Shown here piece after piece: positions 16,070-25,109 of a DNA stretch of 64,000 bases. A program made the position numbers and the translations under genes. The stretch is from the NCBI RefSeq assembly GCF_001894865.1, contig NZ_BCXA01000013.1:62001-126000 (forward strand). Reading direction: 5' to 3'. The number at the start of each line of letters is the position of its first letter. Position 1 is the stretch's first letter. The notes beneath the pieces were generated by a model, which was not told where the DNA came from, searched no databases, and saw only the letters and a program-made list of their open reading frames with translations. Origin of the DNA: Rhodococcus maanshanensis NBRC 100610. GTDB taxonomy: Bacteria > Actinomycetota > Actinomycetes > Mycobacteriales > Mycobacteriaceae.

Positions 16070-16127
16070 GTTCCTAAATGGAACTTTCATTGACAGAAAT
16101 GGGACGTGGATGTTCCACTGGTGGACA
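16070..16127. promoter_or_regulatory. candidate TetR operators between regulator and exporter
   Basis: A perfect inverted repeat GTTCC-TAAAT-GGAAC lies at 16070-16084, and a related site GTTCCA...TGGAC at 16112-16126 overlaps the region just before the exporter ATG. The shared half-site and position between divergent genes support operator function. Confidence 0.5.
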
Positions 16128-17890
16128 TGAGTGATTCTCAGGCGTCTGTGAGCTGGCCGCACGCGCGGCTGTTGTGGTCCTACATTCGCCCGCACCGGAA
16201 GATGCTCGGGCTGGGCATGGTCCTGGGGATCATCGTCACCGCCTCGGGCCTGGCGACGCCGATGATCATCAAGTACATGCTGGACACGCTCAGCAGCGAC
16301 GGCTCGATGCTCACGCCCGTTCTCACGCTCCTCGGCGTGCTCGTCGTCACCGGCGTGGTCGGGTACTTCCAGTGGATCCTGCTCGGCACACTGGCCGCCC
16401 GCGTGGTCTACGACGCACGGGAATCCATCGTGCGCAGGTACTTCCGTGCCACGGTCGGCAGCCTGACGGCGCGGCCGTCGGGCGAACTGGTCACCCGGGT
16501 CACCTCGGACACCGTTCTGCTCCGGGAGGCGACCTCGTCCAGCCTGGTCGAACTGTTCAACGCCGTCGTCAGCATCATCGGCACCCTCGTCCTGATGGCG
16601 ATGCTCGACCTCGTCCTGTTCGGGGCAACCGTGGCGTCGCTCCTGGTCGTCGGTGTTCTTGCCCTCCTTCTCATGCCGCAGCTCGCGAAGTCGCAGCGGC
16701 AGGCGCAGGAATCGGTCGGGCGGCTCGGCGGTGTGCTCGAGGGGGCGCTGCGCGCGATCCGGACGGTCAAGTCGAGCCGCGCGGAGGCCCGCGAGGCCGA
16801 GCGGATCATCATCGACGCGAAGCACTCGCAGGTGCACAGCGTCCGGGCGGCCCGGGTCACCGCCCTGGTCTGGATCATCGCCGGCGGTGGGATGCAGCTC
16901 GCGATCATCGGGATTCTCGCCTTCGGTGCGTACCGGGTGAGCTCGGGGGCGCTCGCGGTCTCCGCGCTGGTGGCCTTCCTGCTGTACGCCTTCCTGCTGA
17001 CCGCCCCTGTCACCGCGATGGCGCAGAATGTCGCGCTCGTCCAGTCCGGGATCGCCGCGGCGAGCCGGATTCGCGAGGTGCATGACATGGAGGTCGAGGA
17101 GCACGCCGCCGTCGACGTCCAGCCGCTGCGGCCGGCCCCCGACGTGCCGGTGCTGGAGCTGGTCGACGTCGTCGCTCGGTATGCCCCCGGCACCGAGCCG
17201 TCCGTGCGTGGGGTCAGCGCGCAGATCCCGGCGCGCGGACACACCGCCATCGTCGGTCCGTCCGGGGCGGGTAAGACCACGCTGTTCTCGCTGTTGCTGC
17301 GGTTCCTGCACCCGGAGAGCGGCGAGATCCTGCTGGACGGCGTGCCCTACTCGGAGCTGCCGTTCGACCAGGTGCGCTCCCGGCTGGCGTACGTGGAGCA
17401 GGAGACGCCCATCGTGCCCGGCACGATTCGGTCGAACCTGCTGTTCACCCACCAGGAGGCCACCGAGGAGGAGGTGTGGGCGGCGTTGCGTGCGGTGCAC
17501 CTCGAAGAGACCGTGCGTGAGCTCCCCGACGGACTCGACAGCGACCTGTCCGCCACCAATGTCTCGGGTGGACAGCGGCAGCGAATCGCGCTGGCGCGGG
17601 CCATCGTTCGGCGCCCGGACGTGTTGCTTCTCGACGAGGCCACGGCGCAGGTGGACGGCCGGACCGAGGCCGCCATCCATGACATGATCCGGGAGCTGTC
17701 GCAGACGGGTTCGGTGGTGACCATCGCGCACCGGCTCTCGACCGTGATCGACGCAGACACCATCCTGGTGATGGAACGCGGGCGGATCCGGGCACGCGGC
17801 ACCCACCTCGAGCTGCTGGAGTCGGACGAGCTCTACCGGGAACTGGTCACCGCGTTGCGAATCGGGGTCGACCTCCAGATCGCCGTATAG
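16127..17890 (+). CDS. ABC transporter, fused membrane and ATPase domains
   Basis: A 587-residue half-transporter of the exporter type. Six membrane helices fill about 1-310, then the ATPase domain with Walker A GPSGAGKTT (about 377-385), signature VSGGQRQR (about 479) and Walker B VLLLDEAT (about 500), followed by the H-loop in IAHRLST. It is likely a homodimeric multidrug or lipid exporter. The ATG at 16127 is preferred; a GTG at 16106 would add seven residues. It is divergent from a TetR gene that probably controls it. Confidence 0.9.
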   Translation: MSDSQASVSWPHARLLWSYIRPHRKMLGLGMVLGIIVTASGLATPMIIKYMLDTLSSDGSMLTPVLTLLGVLVVTGVVGYFQWILLGTLAARVVYDARESIVRRYFRATVGSLTARPSGELVTRVTSDTVLLREATSSSLVELFNAVVSIIGTLVLMAMLDLVLFGATVASLLVVGVLALLLMPQLAKSQRQAQESVGRLGGVLEGALRAIRTVKSSRAEAREAERIIIDAKHSQVHSVRAARVTALVWIIAGGGMQLAIIGILAFGAYRVSSGALAVSALVAFLLYAFLLTAPVTAMAQNVALVQSGIAAASRIREVHDMEVEEHAAVDVQPLRPAPDVPVLELVDVVARYAPGTEPSVRGVSAQIPARGHTAIVGPSGAGKTTLFSLLLRFLHPESGEILLDGVPYSELPFDQVRSRLAYVEQETPIVPGTIRSNLLFTHQEATEEEVWAALRAVHLEETVRELPDGLDSDLSATNVSGGQRQRIALARAIVRRPDVLLLDEATAQVDGRTEAAIHDMIRELSQTGSVVTIAHRLSTVIDADTILVMERGRIRARGTHLELLESDELYRELVTALRIGVDLQIAV

Positions 17891-17910
17891 GGCGGCGGTA
17901 GGCTCGGACG

Positions 17911-19284
17911 GTGGCCGTCGCAGCCTTCGACACGTCTGAGCCCGCCGCCGAACGCCGGCGACGAGGCAAGCATCTGCGTGCCCGGATCCCGCGCGGGGCG
18001 CACGGTTCGTGGGCGCCCTCCTCGTATCGGCCCGATCCGGTGTCGATCCTCGACCGGCAGAACGCGAATCGGATTCCCGAACTGGTGCCGCTCAGATTCG
18101 AGCGGATGCTGGTCTCGCCGTTCACCTTCCTGCGTGGCTCGGCCGCCATCATGGCGTGGGACCTGGCGCACTGCGCTCGCACCGAGCTGACGGTGATGGC
18201 GAGCGGGGATGCCCACCTCGCGAACTTCGGGCTGTTCGCCGGCCCGGACCGGCGGCTCGTGTTCGATCTCAACGACTTCGACGAGGTGCACCGCGGGCCC
18301 TTCGAATGGGACCTCAAGCGGCTGGCGACCTCGGTGCTGGTGGCCGCGGCAACGAACGGTCACAGTGCATCGGACGCGCGCGCCGCGGCATTGATCGTGG
18401 GCGCCGCCTACCGGGAGACGATCCACCACGCGGCGCAGATGCCCGCGCTGGACGTCTGGTATCTCCGGATCGAGGCGGACGCGATGCTGGCCGGGCTGCG
18501 GGATCAGATCGCCGCTCGTCAGCTCGGGCCGGCCCAGGCCGTGATGGCCAAGGTGGAGAAGCGAACTCAGCTCGGCTCGCTCAAGCGGTTCGCCAGGTAC
18601 GAGAACGGCCGGTTCCTGATCAAGGAGGAGCCGCCGCTGATCACCCGGCTGCCACACGAGCGGCATGCGGAGGTGACGGATCTGCTCAGGGGTTCCTTCG
18701 AGCGCTATCTCGGGACACTGGCGCCGGACCGGCGGGAACTGGTGGCCCGCTATCGATTCCAGGACATCGCCAGCAAGACGGTGGGGGTCGGATCCGTCGG
18801 CATGCTCGGCTTCATGGCGTTGTTCGTCGGGGAGAGTGCGCAGGACCCGCTGTTCCTGCAGATCAAGGAGGCGCAGCCGTCGGTGCTCGCGCCGTACGTC
18901 TCTGGTTCGGCCCACCGCGACCAGGGCAGGCGCGTGGTCGAGGGGCAGCGGTTGATCCAGAGCGCGAGCGATCCGTTCCTCGGATGGTTCAGCGGCCCCG
19001 GTTCGTTCGGCCGCGACTTCTACGTCCGGCAGTTGCGGGACAAGAAGGGCTCATTCAGCATCGCCGCGATGGATCCGTCCGGTCTACGGGCCTACGCACG
19101 GTTGTGTGCGATCGCGCTGGCCAGAGCCCACGCCCGCACCGGAGATCCGGCCGCGATCGCCGGATACCTGGGCAACGGAACCACTTTCGATGAGGCCATC
19201 GCGGCATTCGCGGTGGCCTACGGTGAGCAGAACCGGCTGGACTACGAGCAGGTGAAGCAGCGCCGTAGCCGGGCGACTCGATGA
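17911..19284 (+). CDS. DUF2252 domain protein
   Basis: A 457-residue cytoplasmic protein covering the whole DUF2252 family. The conserved stretch GDAHLANFG (about 99-107) and the following FDLNDFDEVHRGPFEWDLKRLA resemble the catalytic and metal-binding loops of aminoglycoside-phosphotransferase-like kinases, as usual in this family. Its substrate is unknown. GTG start 20 bp after the exporter stop, so probably read through from the same promoter. Confidence 0.88.
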   Translation: MAVAAFDTSEPAAERRRRGKHLRARIPRGAHGSWAPSSYRPDPVSILDRQNANRIPELVPLRFERMLVSPFTFLRGSAAIMAWDLAHCARTELTVMASGDAHLANFGLFAGPDRRLVFDLNDFDEVHRGPFEWDLKRLATSVLVAAATNGHSASDARAAALIVGAAYRETIHHAAQMPALDVWYLRIEADAMLAGLRDQIAARQLGPAQAVMAKVEKRTQLGSLKRFARYENGRFLIKEEPPLITRLPHERHAEVTDLLRGSFERYLGTLAPDRRELVARYRFQDIASKTVGVGSVGMLGFMALFVGESAQDPLFLQIKEAQPSVLAPYVSGSAHRDQGRRVVEGQRLIQSASDPFLGWFSGPGSFGRDFYVRQLRDKKGSFSIAAMDPSGLRAYARLCAIALARAHARTGDPAAIAGYLGNGTTFDEAIAAFAVAYGEQNRLDYEQVKQRRSRATR

Positions 19285-19309
19285 GTGCACGACCACGGCG
19301 CCGCTCGTA

Positions 19310-21274
19310 TCACCAGATGCGGACGCGACGCTCGGGTTCGAGGTAGAGCGCGTCGCCGGGGGTGACGTCGAACGCCTCGTGGAAGCTGTCGAGATTGCGC
19401 ACCACTGCGTTGCAGCGGAACTCCGGCGGTGAGTGCGGGTCGACGGCGAGGCGGCGGATGGCCTCCTCGTTCCTGGCCTTGGTCCGCCACACCTGCGCCC
19501 AGCCGAAGAAGACGCGCTGCAGACCCGTGAGCCCGTCGATGGCGGGAGAGTCCTTGCCGTCCAGTGCGATCCGGTACGCCTCGACCGCGATGGACAGGCC
19601 GCCGAGATCGCCGATGTTCTCGCCGATGGTGAACTCGCCGTTGACCTTGTGGCCCGGCAACGCCTTCGGCTCGAGCTCGTTGTACTGCTCGATCAGCGCC
19701 TTGGTGCGCTTGCCGAACTCGGTGCGGTCGCTGTCGGTCCACCAGTCGACCATGTTGCCGTCACCGTCGTACTTGGCACCCTGGTCGTCGAAGCCGTGCC
19801 CGATCTCGTGTCCGATGACCGCGCCGATCCCGCCGTAGTTCGCCGCGTCGTCCGCCGCGGCGTCGAAGAACGGCGGTTGCAGAATCGCTGCGGGGAAGAC
19901 GATCTCGTTCATGCCCGGGTTGTAATAGGCGTTGACCGTCTGCGGGGTCATGAACCACTCGTCGCGATCGACCGGCCCGCCGAGCTTCGCCAGGTCGCGG
20001 TCGTGATCGGCGGCGTACCCGCGACGGTAGTTGCCGACCAGATCGTCCGCCGAGATCGACAGCCCGGAGTAGTCCCGCCACTTGTCGGGGTAGCCGATCT
20101 TGGGAGTGAACTTCTCCAGTTTGGCCAACGCCGCGCTCCGGGTGTCCGGGCTCATCCATTCCAGCTCGGAGATGTTGCGGCGGTACGCCTCCTGCAGGTT
20201 CGCGACCAGTTCCTGCATCCGGGCCTTGGCCTCGGCCGGGAAATGCCGCTCGACGTAGAGCTTGCCGACGGACTCGCCGAGCAGGTCCTGCACCAGGGAG
20301 ACACCGCGCTTCCAACGTTCCCGGTTCTCCTCGGTACCGGACAGGGTGGTGCCGTAGAACGCGAAATCCTCCGCGACCAGGTCTGCGGTCAGGTACTGAG
20401 CCCGCGAGTGGATCACCTTCCATGCCGCCCACGCCCTCCAGTCGGCGAGCGGGCGCTGCGTCCAGAGCGCGGTCAGCGAGGTCAGGAAGCTGGGCTGGCG
20501 GACCACCAGCTCCGCGAAGGTCTCCGGCGAACCGCCGAGGCCGGACACCCAAGCGGCCCAATCGAATCCGGAATTCTCGGCGGACAGGTCGGCCAGGGTG
20601 ACCAGGTTGTAGCTGAGCTCGGCGTCGCGCCTGCGCACCACGTCCCAGTGTCCCGCGGCGATCTGGGTCTCCAGGTCGAGGATCGTCTGGGCGTCGGTTG
20701 CGGGGTCGGGCCTGCCCGCGAGGGTGAGCATCTTCTGCACGTGCTCGAGGTAGGCCGCGCGGGTCTCGGCGTAGGAATCCTCGCGGTAGTAGGACTCGTC
20801 GGGCAGCCCGATCCCGGACTGGGTCAGGTGCACGAGATAGCGCGAGGAGTCCTTGGCGTCGGTGTCGACGTAGTTGCCGATCGCCCCGGAGACACCGGTG
20901 CGCTGCAGCTCGCCGAGCAGGCGCGCGAGCGCGGACAGGTCGCTCACCGCATCCACCGCGGCGAGCTCGCCCGCGATCGGCTCCAGCCCGGCCAGCTCGA
21001 CGGCGTCGGCATCCATGAACGAGCTGTAGAGGTCGCCGATCCGCTGCGGATCGGTGCCCTCCGCGCCGCGGGTCTCCGCGGCCTCGGTGATGATCGCCCG
21101 CACGTCGACCTCGGCCTGGTCGTAGAGCGTGCGGAAGGCGCCGTCCACGGCTCGGTCGGCGGGGATCACGTAGTCGTCGAGCCATTTGCCGTTGACGTGG
21201 ACGAACAGGTCGTCCTGCGCGCGGATGCCCTGGTCGAGGTGGGTGAGGTCGATTCCGGAAGCGGGCGTCGTCAT
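19310..21274 (-). CDS. M13 family metallopeptidase (neprilysin/PepO-like)
   Basis: A 654-residue zinc endopeptidase of normal M13 length. The zinc motif HEIGH (His489-Glu490-His493) is followed by ENIGDLGG (near 551), which supplies the third ligand, and the substrate-binding NAYYNP lies near 450. It has no signal peptide or membrane anchor, like mycobacterial Zmp1. Long open frames upstream are rejected because the ATG at 21274 begins the conserved HLDQGIRAQDDLFVHVNGKW. It converges with the DUF2252 gene. Confidence 0.92.
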   Translation of the reverse strand: MTTPASGIDLTHLDQGIRAQDDLFVHVNGKWLDDYVIPADRAVDGAFRTLYDQAEVDVRAIITEAAETRGAEGTDPQRIGDLYSSFMDADAVELAGLEPIAGELAAVDAVSDLSALARLLGELQRTGVSGAIGNYVDTDAKDSSRYLVHLTQSGIGLPDESYYREDSYAETRAAYLEHVQKMLTLAGRPDPATDAQTILDLETQIAAGHWDVVRRRDAELSYNLVTLADLSAENSGFDWAAWVSGLGGSPETFAELVVRQPSFLTSLTALWTQRPLADWRAWAAWKVIHSRAQYLTADLVAEDFAFYGTTLSGTEENRERWKRGVSLVQDLLGESVGKLYVERHFPAEAKARMQELVANLQEAYRRNISELEWMSPDTRSAALAKLEKFTPKIGYPDKWRDYSGLSISADDLVGNYRRGYAADHDRDLAKLGGPVDRDEWFMTPQTVNAYYNPGMNEIVFPAAILQPPFFDAAADDAANYGGIGAVIGHEIGHGFDDQGAKYDGDGNMVDWWTDSDRTEFGKRTKALIEQYNELEPKALPGHKVNGEFTIGENIGDLGGLSIAVEAYRIALDGKDSPAIDGLTGLQRVFFGWAQVWRTKARNEEAIRRLAVDPHSPPEFRCNAVVRNLDSFHEAFDVTPGDALYLEPERRVRIW

Positions 21275-21360
21275 GCCTCTATTTCTACCGCGACGCCGCC
21301 GACCGTGCGTGAGTTGTACCCCGGTAGGCGTGAAATGCGCGCACGGGCGGCGGAGCCGCG

Positions 21361-22296
21361 TCACACCCCGATGTTGATGGCGCCGACATATCCGTCGGCG
21401 GCCCTGACTGCCGTCACCATGCCGGACGCATCGAAGATGCCGTCGGTGGCGTTGTCGACGTTGTTCTCCCGCCCGGTGTGCTCGTTGTAGGGCGCCGACG
21501 CGTACACCTCGTCGATGAGCGCCTCCTCGAAGTAGAGCTGCGAGGTGAGCACGGTGGCCTTGTCCATGTGCACCTTGAGATGGATGTGTGTGGTGCGGCC
21601 CTGGTACCAGCCGGGGAAGATCGTGGTGAACCTCGCGATGCCGTCGGCGTCGGTGGTCTGTGCGCCGCGCAGGTAGGTGCCGTCGTCGGTGGTGGCCGAC
21701 TCGGCGTCGCCGACGCTGTACGAACCGTCGGAGGTCTCGCCGGGTCCGGATGCTCCCGGCGCGCCCCCGCTGCCGCCGCCGGGAGGCGGGCCACCCGGAC
21801 GCGGGCCGCCCGCAGGGGGCTGACCTCCGCCGTCCGCCGGCGGGGCGCCGTTGGCTCCCATGGACCCGGACTCGAAGCCCGAGTACACCCCGCCCGCGTC
21901 GCAGTGCCAGATCTCCACCACGGCGTTGGCGACTCCGCCTGCCGAGCCGTCGGGGGTGCACTTCTGCGGATCCTGCACCCGGATCGCCAGGTCGAGGGTG
22001 GCGCCGGGCCGGTCCTCACGCAGGTCGTTGCGGATCGAGTCGACGTCGAACCAGTACGGGCCCTGCGTCTCCTCGGTGGTCGTGACGCACTGGGGGGCCC
22101 TGGCGAGCAGGGCGGCCACATCGCTGCTCGCGGCGACCGCCGTGCCGGTGGTGGATGCGGTGGCGCTCGTCGCGGTCCCGCCGGAGCCGTTGCCCGCGCA
22201 GGCAGCGATCAGGCCGCTGAGCCCAACTGTCCCGCCCATGGCCAGCGCTCGCCGTCGGCTGACGCGGGCGCGGCTGCGCGCGATGTCCTCGTTCAC
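21361..22296 (-). CDS. intradiol ring-cleavage dioxygenase-like lipoprotein with Tat-type signal
   Basis: A 311-residue protein with a twin-arginine signal (SRRRALAMGG, 13-21) and a lipobox ending at Cys33, so it is probably a folded, membrane-anchored extracellular enzyme. The core matches the intradiol dioxygenase C-domain: tyrosines in GPYWFD and GGVYSGF, then FPGWYQGRTTHIHLKV with the Tyr and two His that bind ferric iron. A Pro/Gly-rich insertion (about 148-185) interrupts the core. Catechol-type substrates are inferred; extracytoplasmic members have no firmly known role. Confidence 0.85.
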   Translation of the reverse strand: MNEDIARSRARVSRRRALAMGGTVGLSGLIAACAGNGSGGTATSATASTTGTAVAASSDVAALLARAPQCVTTTEETQGPYWFDVDSIRNDLREDRPGATLDLAIRVQDPQKCTPDGSAGGVANAVVEIWHCDAGGVYSGFESGSMGANGAPPADGGGQPPAGGPRPGGPPPGGGSGGAPGASGPGETSDGSYSVGDAESATTDDGTYLRGAQTTDADGIARFTTIFPGWYQGRTTHIHLKVHMDKATVLTSQLYFEEALIDEVYASAPYNEHTGRENNVDNATDGIFDASGMVTAVRAADGYVGAINIGV

Positions 22297-22395
22297 GTTG
22301 ATCTCCGCTCGGTGTGGATGGTTTTCACCATCGTCGACCTGGCGGCTGTGAGGACCCTGGCAGCGGGCTGCGAGGTGTCTGGGCGCCGGGCGCGA

Positions 22396-23076
22396 TCAGC
22401 GCGGCGGGAGTGTGGTCGGGGCCTCGAGCGTCACCGAGAACTTGTCCTCGAGGTTGCTGCGGAACTCGTCCTCGCAACGCTGCTGGGCGGCCCGGTTGTT
22501 GCCGGCATCGGCCATGCACTCGGCGAAGTCCCTGCCCCCGAGCTTGTTGAACAGGCCGATCCCGACCACGACCAGCACGATCGAGATGGTCAGCCCGGCG
22601 AGGCCGAGCAGGATGCCCGCCAGGGAAACCCCGCCGTTGGTGGCCTGCCTCTTCTTGTACAGCGATCGGCCGACGAGGCCGACGATGATCGCGACGGCTC
22701 CGAGGAGGATGCCGCCGACGATGGTCCAGACGGTCAGCACCGAGAAGATGCCGAGGACGAGTGCGGTGATGCCCGCGCCGTTGCGGGGCTGCGCGGGCGG
22801 CTGGCCCGGATAGGGCTGCGCCGCATACGGCTGCCCGGGATATGGCTGACCCTGGTACTGCTGCCCGGGGTACGGCTGACCCTGGTACTGCTGCCCGGGG
22901 TACGGCTGACCTTGGTACTGCTGCCCGGGGTACGGCTGCCCTTGGTACGGCTGCTGACCGGGGTACTGGGGGCCTGCGTCCTGCGGAGGACCCGGGTACG
23001 GCGGCTGCTGGCCTTCCGGCTGCTGGTCTTCCGGCGGCGGGGTCCCCTCCGGCGGGTTCGGCGGCTGATTCGTCAT
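22396..23076 (-). CDS. DUF4190-type membrane protein with PGQQYQGQPY repeats
   Basis: A 226-residue protein. The first 95 residues are Pro/Gln/Gly/Tyr-rich with tandem QYQGQPYPGQ units. Two closely spaced membrane segments of the DUF4190 type follow (about 100-130 and 147-172), then a short exterior domain with a cysteine pair (ECMADA, QRCEDEF). Such proteins occur widely in actinobacteria at the cell envelope; the low-complexity tail is probably cytoplasmic. The function is unknown. Confidence 0.8.
   Translation of the reverse strand: MTNQPPNPPEGTPPPEDQQPEGQQPPYPGPPQDAGPQYPGQQPYQGQPYPGQQYQGQPYPGQQYQGQPYPGQQYQGQPYPGQPYAAQPYPGQPPAQPRNGAGITALVLGIFSVLTVWTIVGGILLGAVAIIVGLVGRSLYKKRQATNGGVSLAGILLGLAGLTISIVLVVVGIGLFNKLGGRDFAECMADAGNNRAAQQRCEDEFRSNLEDKFSVTLEAPTTLPPR
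22831..22950 (-). repeat. four tandem 30-bp coding repeats
   Basis: Four near-identical 30-bp units begin at 22831, 22861, 22891 and 22921 (plus-strand unit starting CTGCCCGGGGTACGGCTGAC). They encode the decapeptide QYQGQPYPGQ in the membrane protein, with only a few base differences, so copy number may vary between strains. Confidence 0.9.
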
Positions 23077-23174
23077 CGTCTCTCCTCGGATTCACCCATG
23101 GGCACCGGAAAAGTCACGCCACCCGCAGAGTAGTCGCGTCGGAGGTTCGATAGACGGTATTGACGCGACCGCAC

Positions 23175-24080
23175 TCAGCGCAGCTGGACGCTGCCGGCCG
23201 CCCGCGCGAGCAGGCGTCCCGAGGGATCGACGAGTCGCGACTCGATCAGGGCCAGCCGGCGTCCGGCCCGAAGCACCTCGGCCTCGGCTCGGATCGGTGG
23301 GCCGTCGGCCGCGGGGGAACGGACGAAGTCGATCCTCAGGTCGAGCGGCTCGTAGCCCTGGCCGGGCGCGGTGAGGGTCTGCGCGGCCAGGCCCATGACC
23401 AGGTCCGCAGCGGAGATCAGCACCCCGCCCTGAATGGACCCGAGCGGGTTGCTCATCCAGTCCCGCGGAGCGAACTCGCCGACCACCAGTCCCCGGGCGA
23501 CCTCGGGTAGCCCCATGCCCAGCAGTCCGGCGAGCGGGCCACGCGCCAGCGCGCCCCCCGCGATGTCCTCCACGATCCCCAGCCCGGTGCGGTCGGCGAG
23601 CTCGGCGGCGCCCGCGACCGGTTCGGCGGCCTCGACGGGCAGGGCGTCGCCCCTGAGTACAGCCTCGGCGTTGGCTGCCTCTCGGGTGACCACCATCCCG
23701 CGGGACTGCAACGCCACGAGCACCTCGCCATCCGGTCCGCGCATGTCGCCGGTGGCAAGGCCGATGCCGGCCGCGCCGTCGATCCGGACCGCGTTGCCCG
23801 TTGCCTCGATGGTGCCGGTCGCGGGCAGCGGACCCGCCACAGCGGCCACCACCTGCGACAACACGACCTGGGTTCCCTCGGGCACCGCGTTGCCGATCGC
23901 GCGGCCGGGCACGTTGTCGGCCAGCACCCCGATCGATCCGAGGACCGTCCGGCCGCGATGGTCGTGGAACCGAGGGCCGACCTCCTGGCGGAGCCGGATC
24001 AGGCCGGGGGCGAGTTCGACGGACTGCACGCCCATCAGCTCGTTGAGCCGGTCGAGCCGCTGGTTCTCCGTGGTGGTCAT
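23175..24080 (-). CDS. tandem hot-dog thioesterase (PaaI-like)
   Basis: A 301-residue protein with two hot-dog folds, one in each half. Each half shows the pattern of a long helix behind a beta sheet (VLGSIGVLADNVPG in the first; NPLGSIQGGVLISAADLVMGLAA in the second, which is the clearer PaaI-type active site). It is likely a CoA thioesterase for aromatic or acyl-CoA esters, cytoplasmic. The ATG at 24080 is 60 bp downstream of the pirin gene stop at 24141, so it may be co-transcribed. Confidence 0.8.
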   Translation of the reverse strand: MTTTENQRLDRLNELMGVQSVELAPGLIRLRQEVGPRFHDHRGRTVLGSIGVLADNVPGRAIGNAVPEGTQVVLSQVVAAVAGPLPATGTIEATGNAVRIDGAAGIGLATGDMRGPDGEVLVALQSRGMVVTREAANAEAVLRGDALPVEAAEPVAGAAELADRTGLGIVEDIAGGALARGPLAGLLGMGLPEVARGLVVGEFAPRDWMSNPLGSIQGGVLISAADLVMGLAAQTLTAPGQGYEPLDLRIDFVRSPAADGPPIRAEAEVLRAGRRLALIESRLVDPSGRLLARAAGSVQLR

Positions 24081-24140
24081 GCCTCTTCTCTATCATCGGG
24101 GCCCGCACTGCCTACGGCGCGGTCCCGATCAGCGGCCGCC

Positions 24141-24914
24141 TCAGCCGCCGAGGCGGCTGTGCATCTCCCAGACCAGCACCTCGGCCGGGGCGTCGGCGGA
24201 CAACCGCTGTCCCCCCGACGCGGTGAGCCGGACCGCGTCACCCTCGGACAGGATTCCGGCGCCCTCCAACGACACCTCGCCCTGGGCGACGAAAAGGTGC
24301 AGGTAGGGGGCCTCGGGGAGCTGTACCGAGCCGCCCGGCTGCAGTCGCGCGACATGCAGTGCCGCGCCCCGGTTCGCGATCGTGATGGCCGACTGGTTCC
24401 GGTGTGCGGGCATGCCGGAGGCGACCGGCACGAGTCCGCCGCGCATCAGCTCGTCGTCGATCTCGAGCTGCTCGTAGCCGGGGCTGATGCCCGGCTCGTC
24501 GGGCAGCACCCACATCTGGATGAATCGAACCGGCTCGGCATGCTCGTCGTGCTCGGATCCGGCCAGCCGCCAGGAGTCGTTCTTCTCCGAGTGCAGGATG
24601 CCGGTGCCCGCGCTCATCCGCTGGGCCAGGCCCGGGTAGATGACGCCGGAATGCCCGATCGAGTCCTGATGCACCAGCGATCCCCGCAGCACCCAGGTGA
24701 CGATCTCCATGTCCCTGTGTGGATGGGTGTCGAAGCCCTGGCCCGGCATCACGATGTCGTCGTTGTTGACCATCAGTACGCCGTGATGGGTGTTGTCCGG
24801 GTCGTAGTGCTGCCCGAACGAGAAGGAGTGCTTCGAATCGAGCCAGGAGATCCGGGTCTTCATCCGATCGCCCGCGCGGTGGATGTCGACGTGCGGTGTG
24901 GTGGGTGCCGTCAT
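24141..24914 (-). CDS. pirin family protein
   Basis: A 257-residue bicupin of the pirin/YhaK group. The metal ligands are all visible in the first cupin: His64 and His66 (THPHRD), His108 and Glu110 (ILHSE). Bacterial pirins are iron proteins; some degrade flavonols, others bind regulators. It is the last of three pirin genes in tandem, and the middle one (25110-25888) is close enough to align almost throughout. Confidence 0.9.
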   Translation of the reverse strand: MTAPTTPHVDIHRAGDRMKTRISWLDSKHSFSFGQHYDPDNTHHGVLMVNNDDIVMPGQGFDTHPHRDMEIVTWVLRGSLVHQDSIGHSGVIYPGLAQRMSAGTGILHSEKNDSWRLAGSEHDEHAEPVRFIQMWVLPDEPGISPGYEQLEIDDELMRGGLVPVASGMPAHRNQSAITIANRGAALHVARLQPGGSVQLPEAPYLHLFVAQGEVSLEGAGILSEGDAVRLTASGGQRLSADAPAEVLVWEMHSRLGG

Positions 24915-25109
24915 GGGCGTCCTCCTTTGTGGTGCTTAGAGATTCCAGAGTACGAGGGCGTCAAGAACTCGGTGCACAGTTGTCGGCTCCGATGCGGGAC
25001 CGTTGCACGACGGACCCGGTTCGGTGGCGCGCGAACCGGGCCGTCGGGCGCGTCCGCTCCTGACGAAAAGCGTTGCTGGCAAAGCGGATCCGAGCACATC
25101 CTCGTGGGC

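Noticed and set aside
16052..17806. 584-codon minus-strand frame opposite the ABC exporter
   Set aside because: Its product is a low-complexity Arg/His/Asp-rich chain without domains, while the plus strand shows all ABC motifs.
19433..21490. 685-codon plus-strand frame opposite the M13 peptidase
   Set aside because: The minus strand has HEIGH and ENIGDLGG; the plus-strand product shows no domain.
22831..22950. Possible CRISPR array because of regular 30-bp spacing
   Set aside because: The repeats are directly adjacent with no unique spacers and are in frame in a membrane protein gene; there is no cas gene.
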